NCBI GenBank assembly: GCA_023230585.1
Contig: JALNXB010000024.1
Coordinates: 1-28,714, forward strand
DNA: 28,714 nucleotides
Direction: 5' to 3'
Source of the DNA: a bacterium
GTDB lineage: Bacteria > Ratteibacteria > UBA8468 > B48-G9 > JAFGKM01
The translations under genes were made by a program, and so were the position numbers. The notes under the pieces were generated by a model, which made no database searches, was not told where the DNA came from, and worked only from the letters and a program-made list of their open reading frames with translations. Below, piece by piece: positions 8,125 to 16,750 of this stretch; the stretch's first letter is position 1; each line of letters opens with the position of its first letter.

Positions 8125-10044
8125 TTAGAACCAAGCAACAAAAGCGGATTTTTTAAATATAAGGTTTAATAGTGTTTCAACTACCATCCAGGTAATATGG
8201 CTTAACACAACCCCAAGGAAAAAAAAGACGCTTTTTCTGTATACATTTGTACCGCCGAACTTTAGTATAAGACCTTTTATCAACCAAGCCAAAAAAATGG
8301 CAAACCACCACCTCCTCAAGCAAGATGAATCTGATATAGGAAACCCAATATAATGGATTGGCCACCATAAAAATTTTGAATGTAAAAAAACTAAAATACA
8401 CATAATAAGAGCGCCAAAACCCATAAAAAGCCATCTCGAAAGCACTACCTCTGAGGCTATTGGGGACTGCAAATTAGGTAAAATAGAGTTGGCAACTTCA
8501 TAAGTAAGTCCACCACCAAAAATTCTTTCACCAAACCAAGTTCCAACTGTATTTAAAGCCCCTATTTTATATGCAAGGTGGATATGAGTCCAGGCGGAAG
8601 CAAAATAAGAAACAAAAATAGCAGTTATAATCCCTACAAATAGAAAGCGTGGAGAAATAGTGGATTCTTCTTGTAATTTAAGTATATGACCTGTTGTTGT
8701 CATAACAGATGTTCTCATAGTTACGCTCCAACTGTGTTGATATCCTATAGCCATATAACCGCTATCTGTAACAATATTTGGAGGGAGAAGGTTGGTAGTG
8801 TACGCGGATGCAGTACACTGAGTTTGAGCAGACGGTAGCCCTGTTTGACAAACTATTCTTGTTAATCCAATAAAAGTGACCATAACAAAAAGTAGAAAAA
8901 TAAATGATACTATCCAAGGCATCCCAATAAATTTCAAAATTCCTGCCATAAGGATAAAACTTATTATTGCTCCCCAAACAGATACTTTGTAAGGTAAAAT
9001 TTCACAGGAATCGTCTATGTTTTTATCTCCTGTAAAGGCTTTGCGGACACACATCCCTATATGTTTTCTTGCACGCCAGAACAAAAAAATTACAAGAACT
9101 ATCATCGCCCCACCGCCCTGAAAAGTGCTTGCAGCAGTACGTCCAGCAAGAGGTGGGTTCATCCCAGGAAGCCGAAACCCCATTATATTGAACAAACTGT
9201 TTTCGGCTGTTGCAAGAATAAGAAACAGCCACAACGAAAGAGAGACACTTCGAGGTATAAGGTATGAAAATCCAAGTATAGGAAAGTCAGGGTTTAAGAC
9301 AAAGTAGAACCCAAACCGTTCAGAAAGAATCAACCCTTTCCTTAAATTGAGAAGAACTTGCCCTGTTATTACAAGAGAAAGCCAGTTAGAAAGGAAAAAT
9401 AGAAAAACAAAAATGAATCCTACCCAAAAAAAACCTTCTTTAAAAAGTAGGGGTACTCGGGTACCTTCTTCTTTTTTTACCATTTCGAGAGGTAACACCA
9501 TTAAAGGATATATAAGCCGTTCTTTTTCAATCCATTGTTTTCTAAATATTGACATAATGCAGATACTTAAAAAGGAGAATGTTAAAACAGTTAAAAAAGT
9601 AAAACCTAAAGGTTTGAACCAAGAAAAATATGGAATGGTAGCCCCTGGTGGTAGCCCTTCAAAAAACCATTTAACAGAGTTTGGGTCTTGGACAAAGAGT
9701 AGTGGTTTCATTTTTGAGAGGATAAGTTCTTCCCATTGGTTGGCAGAGGTAGCAAAATATTTTAATCCTGCAACTTCTGCAATAACAAAATGCATAAGCC
9801 CATAACTTGGTAATATAGAAGCAGATGAAACCATAACAAATATTAGTAAAAGTTCAGATTTATCAAATTGGAAAGTTTTAGTTATACAGGATAATATAAG
9901 GATAAAAAAGATAAGAAATATTGCCGCTGGTGCCCAGTATTCCCAACCAAACCTACCTGGCAATCCTTTAAAAACAAGGTATGGGTCTAAAACAGCAGTA
10001 AATATAGAAAATATAATACCAAGAATAAAGGCACGTTTTTTCAT
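8125..10044 (-). CDS. DUF6785/DUF6784-type polytopic membrane protein, copy 1
   Basis: A 639-residue integral membrane protein with about 12-14 hydrophobic segments. It closely resembles the 636-residue protein encoded at 24171-26081 along its whole length. Shared blocks include RKQW(I/V)EKERLIYPL, AGLP(S/A)AQ(T/A)QC, HSKFLWWPIHY(I/L)GFPI and FGG(T/H)NVYRKSV. I recognise the pair as the DUF6785/DUF6784 family found in Planctomycetes, Lentisphaerae and Omnitrophota-like genomes; no function is established to my knowledge. Size and topology suggest a transporter, which is inference. The start lacks a clear Shine-Dalgarno, but the N-terminus MKKRAFILGI lines up exactly with MRKRGFIIGV of the paralogue, which supports it. 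A TTGACA/TATAAA pair lies about 70 nt upstream. Confidence 0.8.
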   Translation of the reverse strand: MKKRAFILGIIFSIFTAVLDPYLVFKGLPGRFGWEYWAPAAIFLIFFILILSCITKTFQFDKSELLLIFVMVSSASILPSYGLMHFVIAEVAGLKYFATSANQWEELILSKMKPLLFVQDPNSVKWFFEGLPPGATIPYFSWFKPLGFTFLTVLTFSFLSICIMSIFRKQWIEKERLIYPLMVLPLEMVKKEEGTRVPLLFKEGFFWVGFIFVFLFFLSNWLSLVITGQVLLNLRKGLILSERFGFYFVLNPDFPILGFSYLIPRSVSLSLWLFLILATAENSLFNIMGFRLPGMNPPLAGRTAASTFQGGGAMIVLVIFLFWRARKHIGMCVRKAFTGDKNIDDSCEILPYKVSVWGAIISFILMAGILKFIGMPWIVSFIFLLFVMVTFIGLTRIVCQTGLPSAQTQCTASAYTTNLLPPNIVTDSGYMAIGYQHSWSVTMRTSVMTTTGHILKLQEESTISPRFLFVGIITAIFVSYFASAWTHIHLAYKIGALNTVGTWFGERIFGGGLTYEVANSILPNLQSPIASEVVLSRWLFMGFGALIMCILVFLHSKFLWWPIHYIGFPISDSSCLRRWWFAIFLAWLIKGLILKFGGTNVYRKSVFFFLGVVLSHITWMVVETLLNLIFKKSAFVAWF

Positions 10045-10343
10045 ATTTTTTATGATGATAACATACCGTGGACATTGTATAATTCTGTTTGTTTTTTTAA
10101 TTCAAGTTATATGAAACTTTATAATATATGGCTTATATTGTCAAATTTAATTGCTCCCCTACCCTTACACATTGGATATATTAATCTGCCATTTTACTGT
10201 AAAATTTAAAGAACGATAATAATAGAATTTTTTATTTTCTATCATTCCGCCTTTGTGAAGACAAGAAAGCAACCTTCGTATAATACTCCCAAAAGAAGTC
10301 AAGGTAAGGAGAACAAGGACGAAAAAATAAAGGTATTAACCGT
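10045..10343. other. Intergenic leader between the 4Fe-4S gene and DUF6785 copy 1
   Basis: AT-rich, with no convincing small gene. It holds the candidate promoter at 10118-10144. None of the hairpin modules found in the other long gaps is recognisable here, so this gap looks like a true leader rather than a repeat landing site. Confidence 0.5.
10118..10144 (-). promoter_or_regulatory. Candidate sigma-70 promoter for DUF6785 copy 1
   Basis: On the minus strand a perfect TTGACA (10139-10144) is followed after 15 nt by TATAAA (10118-10123), about 73 nt before the ATG. The spacer is shorter than the preferred 17 nt, which lowers confidence. Confidence 0.4.
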
Positions 10344-11006
10344 TTAGTTTTTTATAAGTGCATCTTTAGGGCAAACCTCTACACATAAAGAACATCTTAG
10401 ACAATCTTTCTCTAAAACTTCATTTATACCTTCAGAGGCAAATCTATATGGTTTTAGTTGGATGGGGCAAACTTTTGCACAAAGTTTACATTGGACACAT
10501 TTTGTAGAATCGATCTTTAAAAAAGGTTCTTTTATGCAAAACCAGTTAGATAAAGAACCTACGGGACAAAAAGAACACCAAGTTCTCTGGTGAATAATTA
10601 AAGACAAAACTATACCTACAAGTGTAACAGCAGTCAAAAGAGTTACAAAAAAAGTTCCAATATTTTTAAAATCTGGAACCCTTTTTGATATTTGTAGACT
10701 CATCATAAGCATCATTAAGACAAGTATAACAACCCTAAACCAAAAACTTCTTAAAAAAACGGGTATCTTTTTTTGTGGGCTTAAAGGTTTGCCTGCTACA
10801 TCAAAAAAACTTCCTCTTGGACAGTAATAGTTACACCAAATCCTACCTTTAAATATTCCTAAAAAAATGCCTAACAACATACATAAAGGCACAAGATACC
10901 CTATAGCAGGGTATATCCACCCTCCTGCAATTACCAATAGGAAAACAACTGTTATGATAATCTGTTTTTGACGTCTTCTTTTAACTAAGTCTTTGTATCT
11001 GCTCAT
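10344..11006 (-). CDS. Membrane 4Fe-4S ferredoxin-type protein (NapH/CcoG-like)
   Basis: A 220-residue redox protein. Membrane segments lie at about 15-52, 88-106 and 117-138. Two Cys-pair motifs of the membrane ferredoxin type follow membrane segments: WCNYYCPRGS (C58, C62) and WCSFCPVGS (C144, C147). The C-terminus carries two classical 4Fe-4S sites: C170, C173, C176, C180 and C202, C205, C208, C212, each ending in CP. This order is typical of NapH/polyferredoxin-like electron carriers in the membrane. No partner reductase or periplasmic FMN protein is next to it, so the electron donor and acceptor are unknown. There is no clear Shine-Dalgarno before ATG. It is divergent from the alanine dehydrogenase-like gene. 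Confidence 0.8.
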   Translation of the reverse strand: MSRYKDLVKRRRQKQIIITVVFLLVIAGGWIYPAIGYLVPLCMLLGIFLGIFKGRIWCNYYCPRGSFFDVAGKPLSPQKKIPVFLRSFWFRVVILVLMMLMMSLQISKRVPDFKNIGTFFVTLLTAVTLVGIVLSLIIHQRTWCSFCPVGSLSNWFCIKEPFLKIDSTKCVQCKLCAKVCPIQLKPYRFASEGINEVLEKDCLRCSLCVEVCPKDALIKN

Positions 11007-11160
11007 AAGTTTTCAATAAATTTAAAAGGGTTATAAATAAGTTCATATTAAATCATATTCAGCAACATTTTACAAAAAAACAAAATCAAACTCTTTTTTA
11101 CACCTTGCTTATCATTGTGCCGTTGCAACTCCCTCGGGGGTACTCGGGATAAATCCGGAA

Positions 11161-11220
11161 GACAATCTTTCCTTATTTGCCTTTCCCCTTGAGGAGAGGA
11201 TGGAAAGTGAGGGGTTCTTT
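11161..11220 (+). repeat. CTCTCCC module, degenerate copy
   Basis: It begins GACAATCTTTCCTTATTTGC exactly as at 21141 and 27482, and ends in GTGAGGGGTTCTTT. The central hairpin is imperfect here (CCTTTCC facing GGAGAGG), but the TTGA loop is kept. Confidence 0.7.
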
Positions 11221-11417
11221 TGTCTTTTATGTATTTATCCTTCCCTTGTCATTGCGAAGGTATGTCTGCCAAAACCAACCTACGTTAAAATACAAGCTTC
11301 GGCGGGTAAACCTCAAAGGATAGAAGGCAAAAGTGGGTGAATGACACCCCACACGCCTTTCTTTTATGTATTTATTTTTTATTGTGTTACCCTAATAATA
11401 AAACTAATTAAAAAATA

Positions 11418-11426
11418 TGCTAAAAT
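11418..11426 (+). promoter_or_regulatory. Extended -10 promoter for the alanine dehydrogenase-like gene
   Basis: TGCTAAAAT is an extended -10 (TG-N-TAAAAT) 32 nt before the ATG, with AGGAG at 11448-11452 as ribosome site. No -35 match is present at the usual distance, which is tolerable for extended -10 promoters. Confidence 0.4.
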
Positions 11427-11458
11427 AGTTAAGATTACAAAATATATAGGAGATTTAA

Positions 11459-12619
11459 ATGGTTATAGGACTTATAAAGGAAATAAAAAATTTTGAAACG
11501 AGGGTGGGGCTTTTACCTGAACAAGTAAAAATATTGAAAGAAAGTGGGCATAAGGTTTTTGTTGAAAATGGCGCAGGAGAAAAATCTGGCTTTACTGATG
11601 AAGAGTATAAAGTTAATGGAGCGTTGCTTGCAACAAAAGATAAAATATTTAGTAGCGCTGATATGATTATAAAAGTCAAATGCCCTCTTGTAGAAGAATA
11701 TAAATATTTACAAGACGGGCAAATATTGTTTACCTACTTACACTTTGATGAGAATATACCCCCTGAAAATATCAGTCAGATAGTCGCAAGTGGAGTTACT
11801 GGTATTGCTTATGAATGGGTAGAAGAAGATGGGGATTTTGTCCTGCTTCGTCCTATGAGTGAAATAACAGGTGTTCTTTTTGCTTTGCAAAGTATGAAGT
11901 TGTTGATAGAAAAAAAGGGTGTTCTACCTGTTGGGCTTTTAGAAGGTGTTCAGCCCCCTACTGCTCTTGTTATAGGTATGGGAAAGGCAGGGACTAACGC
12001 TGTAAAAGTTTTTCTTGCGAACGGGATGAATGTAGTTATTATTGAGAAAGATGTTGCACATTTAGAAGAACGAGGGCTCAAATTTGTGGGGAAAGACCTG
12101 TGGAACCGAACAGCAGATAGGCGAAAGATAATTGAGTTTGATAACATAAATCCACAAAATACAATTGATAAGATAACTGGGCTTATGAGTATGTCTGATA
12201 TTCTTCTTAATTGTGCTGTTAGAGGAAGTGATTTACCAAAATCTAAGGTGGAGTATTTGGTTACTCGCCAGATGGTTTCCTTGATGAAAAAAGGTAGTGT
12301 TGTGTGCGATGTAACTGCTTGTGATAAAGATTTAATAGAGACGGCTGTTTCAAGTGAAGAACTGTACAAAACTTATGAGGTAGAGGGTGTTGTTCATTAT
12401 AATTGTGACCATATACCATCGTTGGTGCCAAATACGTCTTCACGTCTGTTGTCAGAAAAAACTTTCCCATATATAAAACTACTTGCCAATAAAGGTTTTG
12501 TTAATGCAATTAAAGAAAAAGAATCTCTATTTAAGGGTGTGATGTGTTATGGAAAAGAACTTGTTCATAAATATTCTGCTGGTAAAAAAAATATGTCTTA
12601 CAAAGAACTAAAAAAGTAA
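11459..12619 (+). CDS. ald: Alanine dehydrogenase-like NAD-dependent oxidoreductase
   Basis: A 386-residue protein of the alanine dehydrogenase/transhydrogenase alpha family, which interconverts L-alanine and pyruvate plus ammonia with NAD. Active-site positions of the family are present: R15 (ETRVGLLP), K74 (IKVKCPL), H95 (ILFTYLH) and an Asp near 289 (DVTACDKD). The Rossmann motif VIGMGKAG is at 171-178 and the C-terminal GVVHYNCDHIPSLVPNTSS block at 310-328 aligns with the GVVHY...PGAVPRTS block of alanine dehydrogenases. It is divergent in detail (EGVQPPTALV ahead of the Rossmann motif, SEITGVLF rather than SEVAGR), so another 2-oxoacid substrate cannot be excluded. AGGAG precedes the ATG. 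It stands alone and is followed by a repeat-filled gap. Confidence 0.78.
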   Translation: MVIGLIKEIKNFETRVGLLPEQVKILKESGHKVFVENGAGEKSGFTDEEYKVNGALLATKDKIFSSADMIIKVKCPLVEEYKYLQDGQILFTYLHFDENIPPENISQIVASGVTGIAYEWVEEDGDFVLLRPMSEITGVLFALQSMKLLIEKKGVLPVGLLEGVQPPTALVIGMGKAGTNAVKVFLANGMNVVIIEKDVAHLEERGLKFVGKDLWNRTADRRKIIEFDNINPQNTIDKITGLMSMSDILLNCAVRGSDLPKSKVEYLVTRQMVSLMKKGSVVCDVTACDKDLIETAVSSEELYKTYEVEGVVHYNCDHIPSLVPNTSSRLLSEKTFPYIKLLANKGFVNAIKEKESLFKGVMCYGKELVHKYSAGKKNMSYKELKK

Positions 12620-12626
12620 GAGGTGC

Positions 12627-12660
12627 CTATTCACTCTGGTACTACGGCGCATACATCTTC
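12627..12660 (+). repeat. CTCTGG element just after the ald-like stop, copy 2
   Basis: CACTCTGGTACTACGGCGCA and its flanks match the complement of 151-185 with two or three changes over about 34 nt. Both copies begin within about 25 nt after a stop codon and read in the same direction as the gene that ends there. Confidence 0.7.
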
Positions 12661-12669
12661 TCGCTTTTG

Positions 12670-12692
12670 CCCTCTACCCTTGTGGGAGAGGG
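12670..12692 (+). repeat. CTCTCCC-type hairpin, variant
   Basis: The arms CCCTCT and AGAGGG are extended by CCC/GGG around a TTGT loop, with one bulged A. GGTGAGGGGGTCTTT-like bases follow, as in the other copies of this module. Confidence 0.6.
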
Positions 12693-12771
12693 ATCAAGGG
12701 TGAGGGGGTCTTTATGCAGGCGAGGAATAACGAAAGACGTAATGATAAAAAATTAGCCCCCCCTTTATGTC

Positions 12772-12859
12772 ATTCCGGACTTGATCCGGAATCTCGCTTT
12801 TTACGTTGTGCCTATTCCCAACGTGGGTTAAGTGAGAGATCCTGAAACAAGTTCAGGAT
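12772..12859 (-). repeat. Two-hairpin cassette (hairpins A and B), inverted copy
   Basis: Hairpin A (12772-12792): arms ATTCCGGA/TCCGGAAT around a 5-nt loop. Hairpin B (12839-12859): arms ATCCTGAA/TTCAGGAT around a 5-nt loop. They are 46 nt apart, exactly as at 27394-27481 and 28504-28591. The spacer keeps the GGCACAACGT core. Confidence 0.85.
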
Positions 12860-12910
12860 AACAAACTGGGGCGTTAAGTGACAAAACGAGGCGTTCAAAA
12901 GGCAATGCGT

Positions 12911-13017
12911 CCCCCCATTCCGTCTTTTGTAGTTTATCTTGCGAGCTTTACCCACCGAAGCCAACCTACGCTAAAATACAAGCTTCGGCAGGTATACCTT
13001 GGCGTAGGTGGAGGGGC
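12911..13017 (-). repeat. 107-nt palindromic module, inverted copy
   Basis: It matches 27218-27324 in reverse complement with about four differences over 107 nt, and its outer 56 nt are identical to 28659-28714. It contains the inverted repeat ACCTACGC/GCGTAGGT and the self-complementary AGGTATACCT. Confidence 0.85.
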
Positions 13018-13135
13018 AGTTAGCAGGCTAAGAGAAAACGAAAAAAAAGGCAAAAGCAAGGAAAAATACGCGGGATTGCCACATCATTAGAAGCGTTCCG
13101 CGCAATGCCACAAAACGGCAATAAAAGGGGAGAAT

Positions 13136-14941
13136 ATGAGAAAATATGATATATTAATTAAAAATACCTCAATAATAGATGGTACAGGGGCATCACCATA
13201 TACTGGAAGCATTGGTATTAATGGAGAGAGGATAGTAGAGGTTGGCAATATAAAAGGTGAAGCAGAAAAGGTAATAGACGGTACTGGTTTAACAACTTGT
13301 CCTGGGTTTATTGACTCACATAGCCACGCAGACCGTTCTATTTTGAAGGACCCTTATGCTTCTAATCTTATTAAACAAGGTATAACTACTTTTGCCGGTG
13401 GGCAATGTGGCTCAAGCCCAGCTCCAGCTAAAAACAAAGAATACGCTCTCTGGTTTATTCAAAATACAGATATTGAGAGTAAAAATCTTTGGCAGACCTT
13501 TGAGGAGTTTCTTGATTTTGTTGAAAACAATCGGCTTACCCCAAATTATATTCCTCTTGTAGGACACGGTACAATAAGAAGGAATGTTCTTGGTAAACAT
13601 TACGCTCGTAAATCTAACTCTGAAGAACTTGCAGAAATAGTTAATATGGTGGAAGAATCTTTTGAGAGCGGTGTTTTTGGTTTATCTGTTGGTTTAGATG
13701 CTGGTATGCCTGGACATTTCGCTGATATAAAAGAGTTGGTTGATGTTGTCAAAATCGTTAAAAAATATGATGGTATCTTTACTCCCCATACAAGACACCA
13801 TCAGAACCAGTGGCACGCTAACAAGCCGTTTGAATACGGATACGGTATTTTTAATTCGCCACCCGGTGAAATTATAACAGGTAGATACCACGGGCTACTT
13901 GAAGCAGTTGAAATATCTAAAATGGCAGGAGGTCCTAAATTACACATCGCCCATATGACCCCTGCTTATCTAATACCTCAACCCCACCCTTTGTCCCTTG
14001 ATGAAGCACTTGCTAAAGCAACTATTGAAGACATCATAACTAAAGCAGAAACTGAAGGGGTAGATATAAGTTACAATGTTATACCCTCAGAAAACAGTAT
14101 TGGAGGCAGGCAGAGGATTATTGATACTTTCTTTCTTAAAACCTCAAACCTACCTAAATGGTTACGGGATATAGACCCTGAAACTCTTTCTAAAGAATTA
14201 AAAGATAAAAGTTTTAGGGCAAAAGTTAAAGACTATATATACTCAGGGAATATGAAGTTTTTTATGGTTCACCCCTTAACCGACCCATATTGGGCTGATG
14301 ATTATATGATTCTTGACTGTAAAATTAAAGAGTATGAAGGAAAAACTTTATGGGAGATTGTAAAACAAAAAGGGCTTACATATACAATTAAAGGTGTTTA
14401 TGAAGATACTTATGATCTTCTTTTTGATATTATTTCAGAAGATATTGAAGCAACCTGGACTCTTGTTAAAGATAAAAGAGAGTACGGTGCTCACCATATT
14501 TTTTTGAGTCATAACTTGGGTATTCCTTGCACAGATTATGTTCCACCGCCTGTTGTCAAAAGAGATAAAAAAGAACGTTCAACAAGTAACTATGGTACAT
14601 CTCCAATGTTATCAAATATGTTTATAAAATATTTTAAGGTTATGGTAAAAGATAAGAACCTTCTTTCTCTTGAGGAGGCAGTTAGAAAAGTTACAAGTTT
14701 TCCAGCTGAACATCTTTTTGGAATAAAAGATAGAGGCATTATAAAAGAAGGGGCTTTTGCTGATATTCTTTTAATAGATTTTGATAACCTGATTCTACCT
14801 AACGACTATAAAAACCCAGAAGTTAGTTCACCTTCAGTAAAATATGTCATTATAAACGGTGGTATATCTTACGAAAACGGTTTTTTGACAGATTTAAAAA
14901 AAGGGAAGGTCTTAAGAAAAAGGAGCAAAAACAATGGATAA
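13136..14941 (+). CDS. N-acyl-D-amino-acid deacylase-like amidohydrolase
   Basis: A 601-residue cytoplasmic amidohydrolase resembling D-aminoacylase, which removes the acyl group from N-acyl-D-amino acids. Metal-site residues are present: H62 and H64 (PGFIDSHSHAD), C91 (GGQCGSSPAP, 29 residues after the first His as in Alcaligenes D-aminoacylase), H218 (TPHTRHH) and H273 (HIAHM). The closing YGTSPML...VTSFPAEHLFGI...GAFADI blocks are also typical. However, the family's S-D-G motif carrying the catalytic Asp reads S-H-N here (458-460), so substrate or mechanism may differ. The start is set by AAGGGGAG. It heads a four-gene cluster; its last 8 nt overlap the SDR gene start, which points to coupled translation. 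Confidence 0.82.
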   Translation: MRKYDILIKNTSIIDGTGASPYTGSIGINGERIVEVGNIKGEAEKVIDGTGLTTCPGFIDSHSHADRSILKDPYASNLIKQGITTFAGGQCGSSPAPAKNKEYALWFIQNTDIESKNLWQTFEEFLDFVENNRLTPNYIPLVGHGTIRRNVLGKHYARKSNSEELAEIVNMVEESFESGVFGLSVGLDAGMPGHFADIKELVDVVKIVKKYDGIFTPHTRHHQNQWHANKPFEYGYGIFNSPPGEIITGRYHGLLEAVEISKMAGGPKLHIAHMTPAYLIPQPHPLSLDEALAKATIEDIITKAETEGVDISYNVIPSENSIGGRQRIIDTFFLKTSNLPKWLRDIDPETLSKELKDKSFRAKVKDYIYSGNMKFFMVHPLTDPYWADDYMILDCKIKEYEGKTLWEIVKQKGLTYTIKGVYEDTYDLLFDIISEDIEATWTLVKDKREYGAHHIFLSHNLGIPCTDYVPPPVVKRDKKERSTSNYGTSPMLSNMFIKYFKVMVKDKNLLSLEEAVRKVTSFPAEHLFGIKDRGIIKEGAFADILLIDFDNLILPNDYKNPEVSSPSVKYVIINGGISYENGFLTDLKKGKVLRKRSKNNG

Positions 14942-15716
14942 AAAGGTAGCTCTCATAACCGGTTCATCGAGAGGTATAGGACGAGGGATAGCAATACAAC
15001 TTGCTAAGGAAGGGTTTCATACAATAATTAATGGAGTTAAACCTATAGATTCTTCTAATATTTCAAAAGGTGCTTTTGAAGTGTTAAATGCCGTAAAACA
15101 GGTAGGTGGAACATCAGATTTTATTCAAGGCGATATCTCAAAAGTTGAAGATAGAGAAAAAATTTTGGGTTTTATTGATAAACTTGGCAGAATAGATTTG
15201 CTTGTCAACAACGCTGGTATTGAACCACCGTTCCTTGATTTTTTAGAATCTTCTGAAGAGAGGTATGATTATATAATGTCGGTCAACCTTAAAGGACCTT
15301 TCTTTATAACTCAACAGGTATCAAAAAAGATGATTACGTATCTTGAAACTAAAAAAATCACAAAAGGTAGGATATGTTTTATAACCTCTGTTCAAGGGTA
15401 TGTAGTAACACGAGGGGCTGAATATTGTATGACAAAAGCTGCTTTAGGTATATTATCAAAGGTATTTGCTAACCGACTTGGGGAGTACGATATACCTGTG
15501 ATTGAAATAAGCCCTGGGGTGATACATTCAGATATGACAGCCCCCCATAAAGAGAAAACAACTAAAAAGATAGAATCAGGAAGGTTGATAACTAAACGGT
15601 GGGGAGAAGCAGAAGATGTGGCTAAAGTTGTATCTGCTTTTGCAAGGGGCGACTTAGATTATTCTACAGGAGAACGTATAGAAGTTGGTGGTGGGTTGGG
15701 TATTTCTCGTTGGTAA
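14934..15716 (+). CDS. SDR-family NAD(P)-dependent dehydrogenase
   Basis: A 260-residue classical short-chain dehydrogenase. The cofactor motif TGSSRGIGRG is at 9-18, NNAG at 92-95, N118 in MSVNLKGP, S152 in FITSVQG, and Y164 with K168 in EYCMTKAA, so the full catalytic Asn-Ser-Tyr-Lys set is present. It resembles FabG-like and sugar-dehydrogenase-like members; the substrate cannot be read from sequence. AAGGAG lies inside the end of the preceding gene, whose stop overlaps this ATG by 8 nt. The lactonase-type gene follows after 32 nt. A sugar dehydrogenase producing the lactone opened by that next enzyme is the natural reading (inference), but a fatty-acid or keto-acid reductase role remains possible. 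Confidence 0.85.
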   Translation: MDKKVALITGSSRGIGRGIAIQLAKEGFHTIINGVKPIDSSNISKGAFEVLNAVKQVGGTSDFIQGDISKVEDREKILGFIDKLGRIDLLVNNAGIEPPFLDFLESSEERYDYIMSVNLKGPFFITQQVSKKMITYLETKKITKGRICFITSVQGYVVTRGAEYCMTKAALGILSKVFANRLGEYDIPVIEISPGVIHSDMTAPHKEKTTKKIESGRLITKRWGEAEDVAKVVSAFARGDLDYSTGERIEVGGGLGISRW

Positions 15717-15748
15717 CGACTTTTTTCTTACAAAGGTGGTAAAAAATT

Positions 15749-16633
15749 ATGCAAAACTCTAAACTTGAATGTATATTTGAAGGTATTTGCCATTTAGGCG
15801 AAGGTCCATTGTGGAATATTAAAGAAGAGAAACTCTACTGGACTGATATATTTAACAAAAGGATATGGGTTTATGACCCTTTTAAAAATGAGAGCAGAAT
15901 TTTTTGGGAAGGAGATGTTATGGTAGGCGGTTTTGCATTCACAAAAAGTGGGAATATGGTTTTATGTGCAGAGAAAGGAGTTTATCTTTTAAGTCATAAC
16001 ACAATTAAAGAAATACACCATATCCAAATGGAAAATAACGAATTTTTTAACGATATCACAACTGACCCACAAGGAAGAATTTTTGCTGGTACTCTTACAA
16101 GAGGCGGTGGGACAGGCGCTTTATATATGATAGAGAAAGATAAAAAGCCTATAAAAATTCTTGACGGTATCTCTTGTAGCAATGGGATGACTTTCTCTCT
16201 TGACCTTAAAACTTTTTTTCATACAAATACAGGTAAACAGAGGGTCACTGCTTACGATTATGATGTAAATACCGGCAAAATTTCTAACCCAAATCTCTTT
16301 TATCAAGGAAGCAAAGAAGACGGTTTCCCAGACGGTTTAACAATAGATGCTTTAGGTAATATTTGGCAAGCGTTTTGGGGTTCGTTTACTGTTCGCAGAA
16401 TCTCTCCTAAAGGGATAACCAAACAAGAGATAAGAGTCCCTGCAAAACAACCTTCAAGCGTTATTTTTGGTGGAACAAATCTAAATTATCTATATATAAC
16501 TACTGCTTGTCAAGGTGCTACCAATCTTGAAACAGGTATGGACGAGAAGAATAATGTTTTTCTTGGTGGGAAAGTTTATAGATATAAAACAGATACTTCA
16601 GGTAGAGCGGAATGGTATGCTGATTTTGATTAG
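15749..16633 (+). CDS. SMP-30/gluconolactonase-family lactonase
   Basis: A 294-residue six-bladed beta-propeller of the SMP-30/gluconolactonase/LRE family, which hydrolyses sugar lactones to aldonic acids with a divalent metal. The expected metal ligands are in place: E18 (HLGEGPLW), N145 (CSNGMTF) and D195 (FPDGLTID), with N101 (FNDITTD) as the substrate-side Asn. There is no signal peptide, so it is cytoplasmic. AAGGTGG precedes ATG by about 8 nt. It follows the SDR gene by 32 nt, giving the usual dehydrogenase/lactonase pair of non-phosphorylative sugar oxidation; the sugar could be L-rhamnose, L-fucose, D-galactose or another. Confidence 0.88.
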   Translation: MQNSKLECIFEGICHLGEGPLWNIKEEKLYWTDIFNKRIWVYDPFKNESRIFWEGDVMVGGFAFTKSGNMVLCAEKGVYLLSHNTIKEIHHIQMENNEFFNDITTDPQGRIFAGTLTRGGGTGALYMIEKDKKPIKILDGISCSNGMTFSLDLKTFFHTNTGKQRVTAYDYDVNTGKISNPNLFYQGSKEDGFPDGLTIDALGNIWQAFWGSFTVRRISPKGITKQEIRVPAKQPSSVIFGGTNLNYLYITTACQGATNLETGMDEKNNVFLGGKVYRYKTDTSGRAEWYADFD

Positions 16634-16718
16634 TAGAAGATATAGTATCCTTTTTTTGCAAATTTTTGTGGTATATGATAAAGTCTAAAAAATATTATTA
16701 AACTAACTAATAATTATA

Positions 16719-16736
16719 GTACTTAATGGTACTTAA
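16719..16736 (+). promoter_or_regulatory. GTACTTAA direct repeat ahead of the hydrolase gene
   Basis: GTACTTAA occurs twice with a 10-nt period directly upstream of the GGAGG ribosome site (16741-16745). One-turn spacing would suit a regulator or a leader element; this is a weak call. Confidence 0.25.
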
Positions 16737-16750
16737 AAAAGGAGGAAATA

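Larger units (their letters stand above)
11007..11458. repeat. Divergent intergenic region with broken hairpin-repeat modules
   Basis: A 452-nt gap between divergent genes. It holds a half copy of the CCGGA hairpin (about 11151-11160), a degenerate copy of the CTCTCCC module (11161-11220), a fragment of the palindromic 107-nt module (11275-11308), and an inverted copy of the TATCCCGAG motif (about 11134-11153). The modules are worn compared with those in other gaps. The last 40 nt hold the promoter and ribosome site of the next gene. Confidence 0.6.
12620..13135. repeat. Repeat-filled gap before the deacylase cluster
   Basis: A 516-nt gap, almost all of it dispersed repeat: the CTCTGG element (12627-12660), a CTCTCCC-type hairpin (12670-12692), the two-hairpin cassette (12772-12859, inverted), the 107-nt palindromic module (12911-13017, inverted), and a worn piece of the GGCAATCC repeat (about 13062-13110). 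An open frame of 70 codons spans it but is only repeat sequence. GGGGAG before 13136 is the ribosome site of the next gene. Confidence 0.75.

Noticed and set aside
9347..9805. Plus-strand open frame of 152 codons inside DUF6785 copy 1
   Set aside because: It overlaps a conserved membrane-protein gene on the other strand and its composition reflects the antisense of hydrophobic codons.
12878..13090. Open frame of 70 codons before the deacylase gene
   Set aside because: It lies wholly within dispersed repeats; the matching repeat at 27218-27324 is not open in the same way and no protein family is seen.
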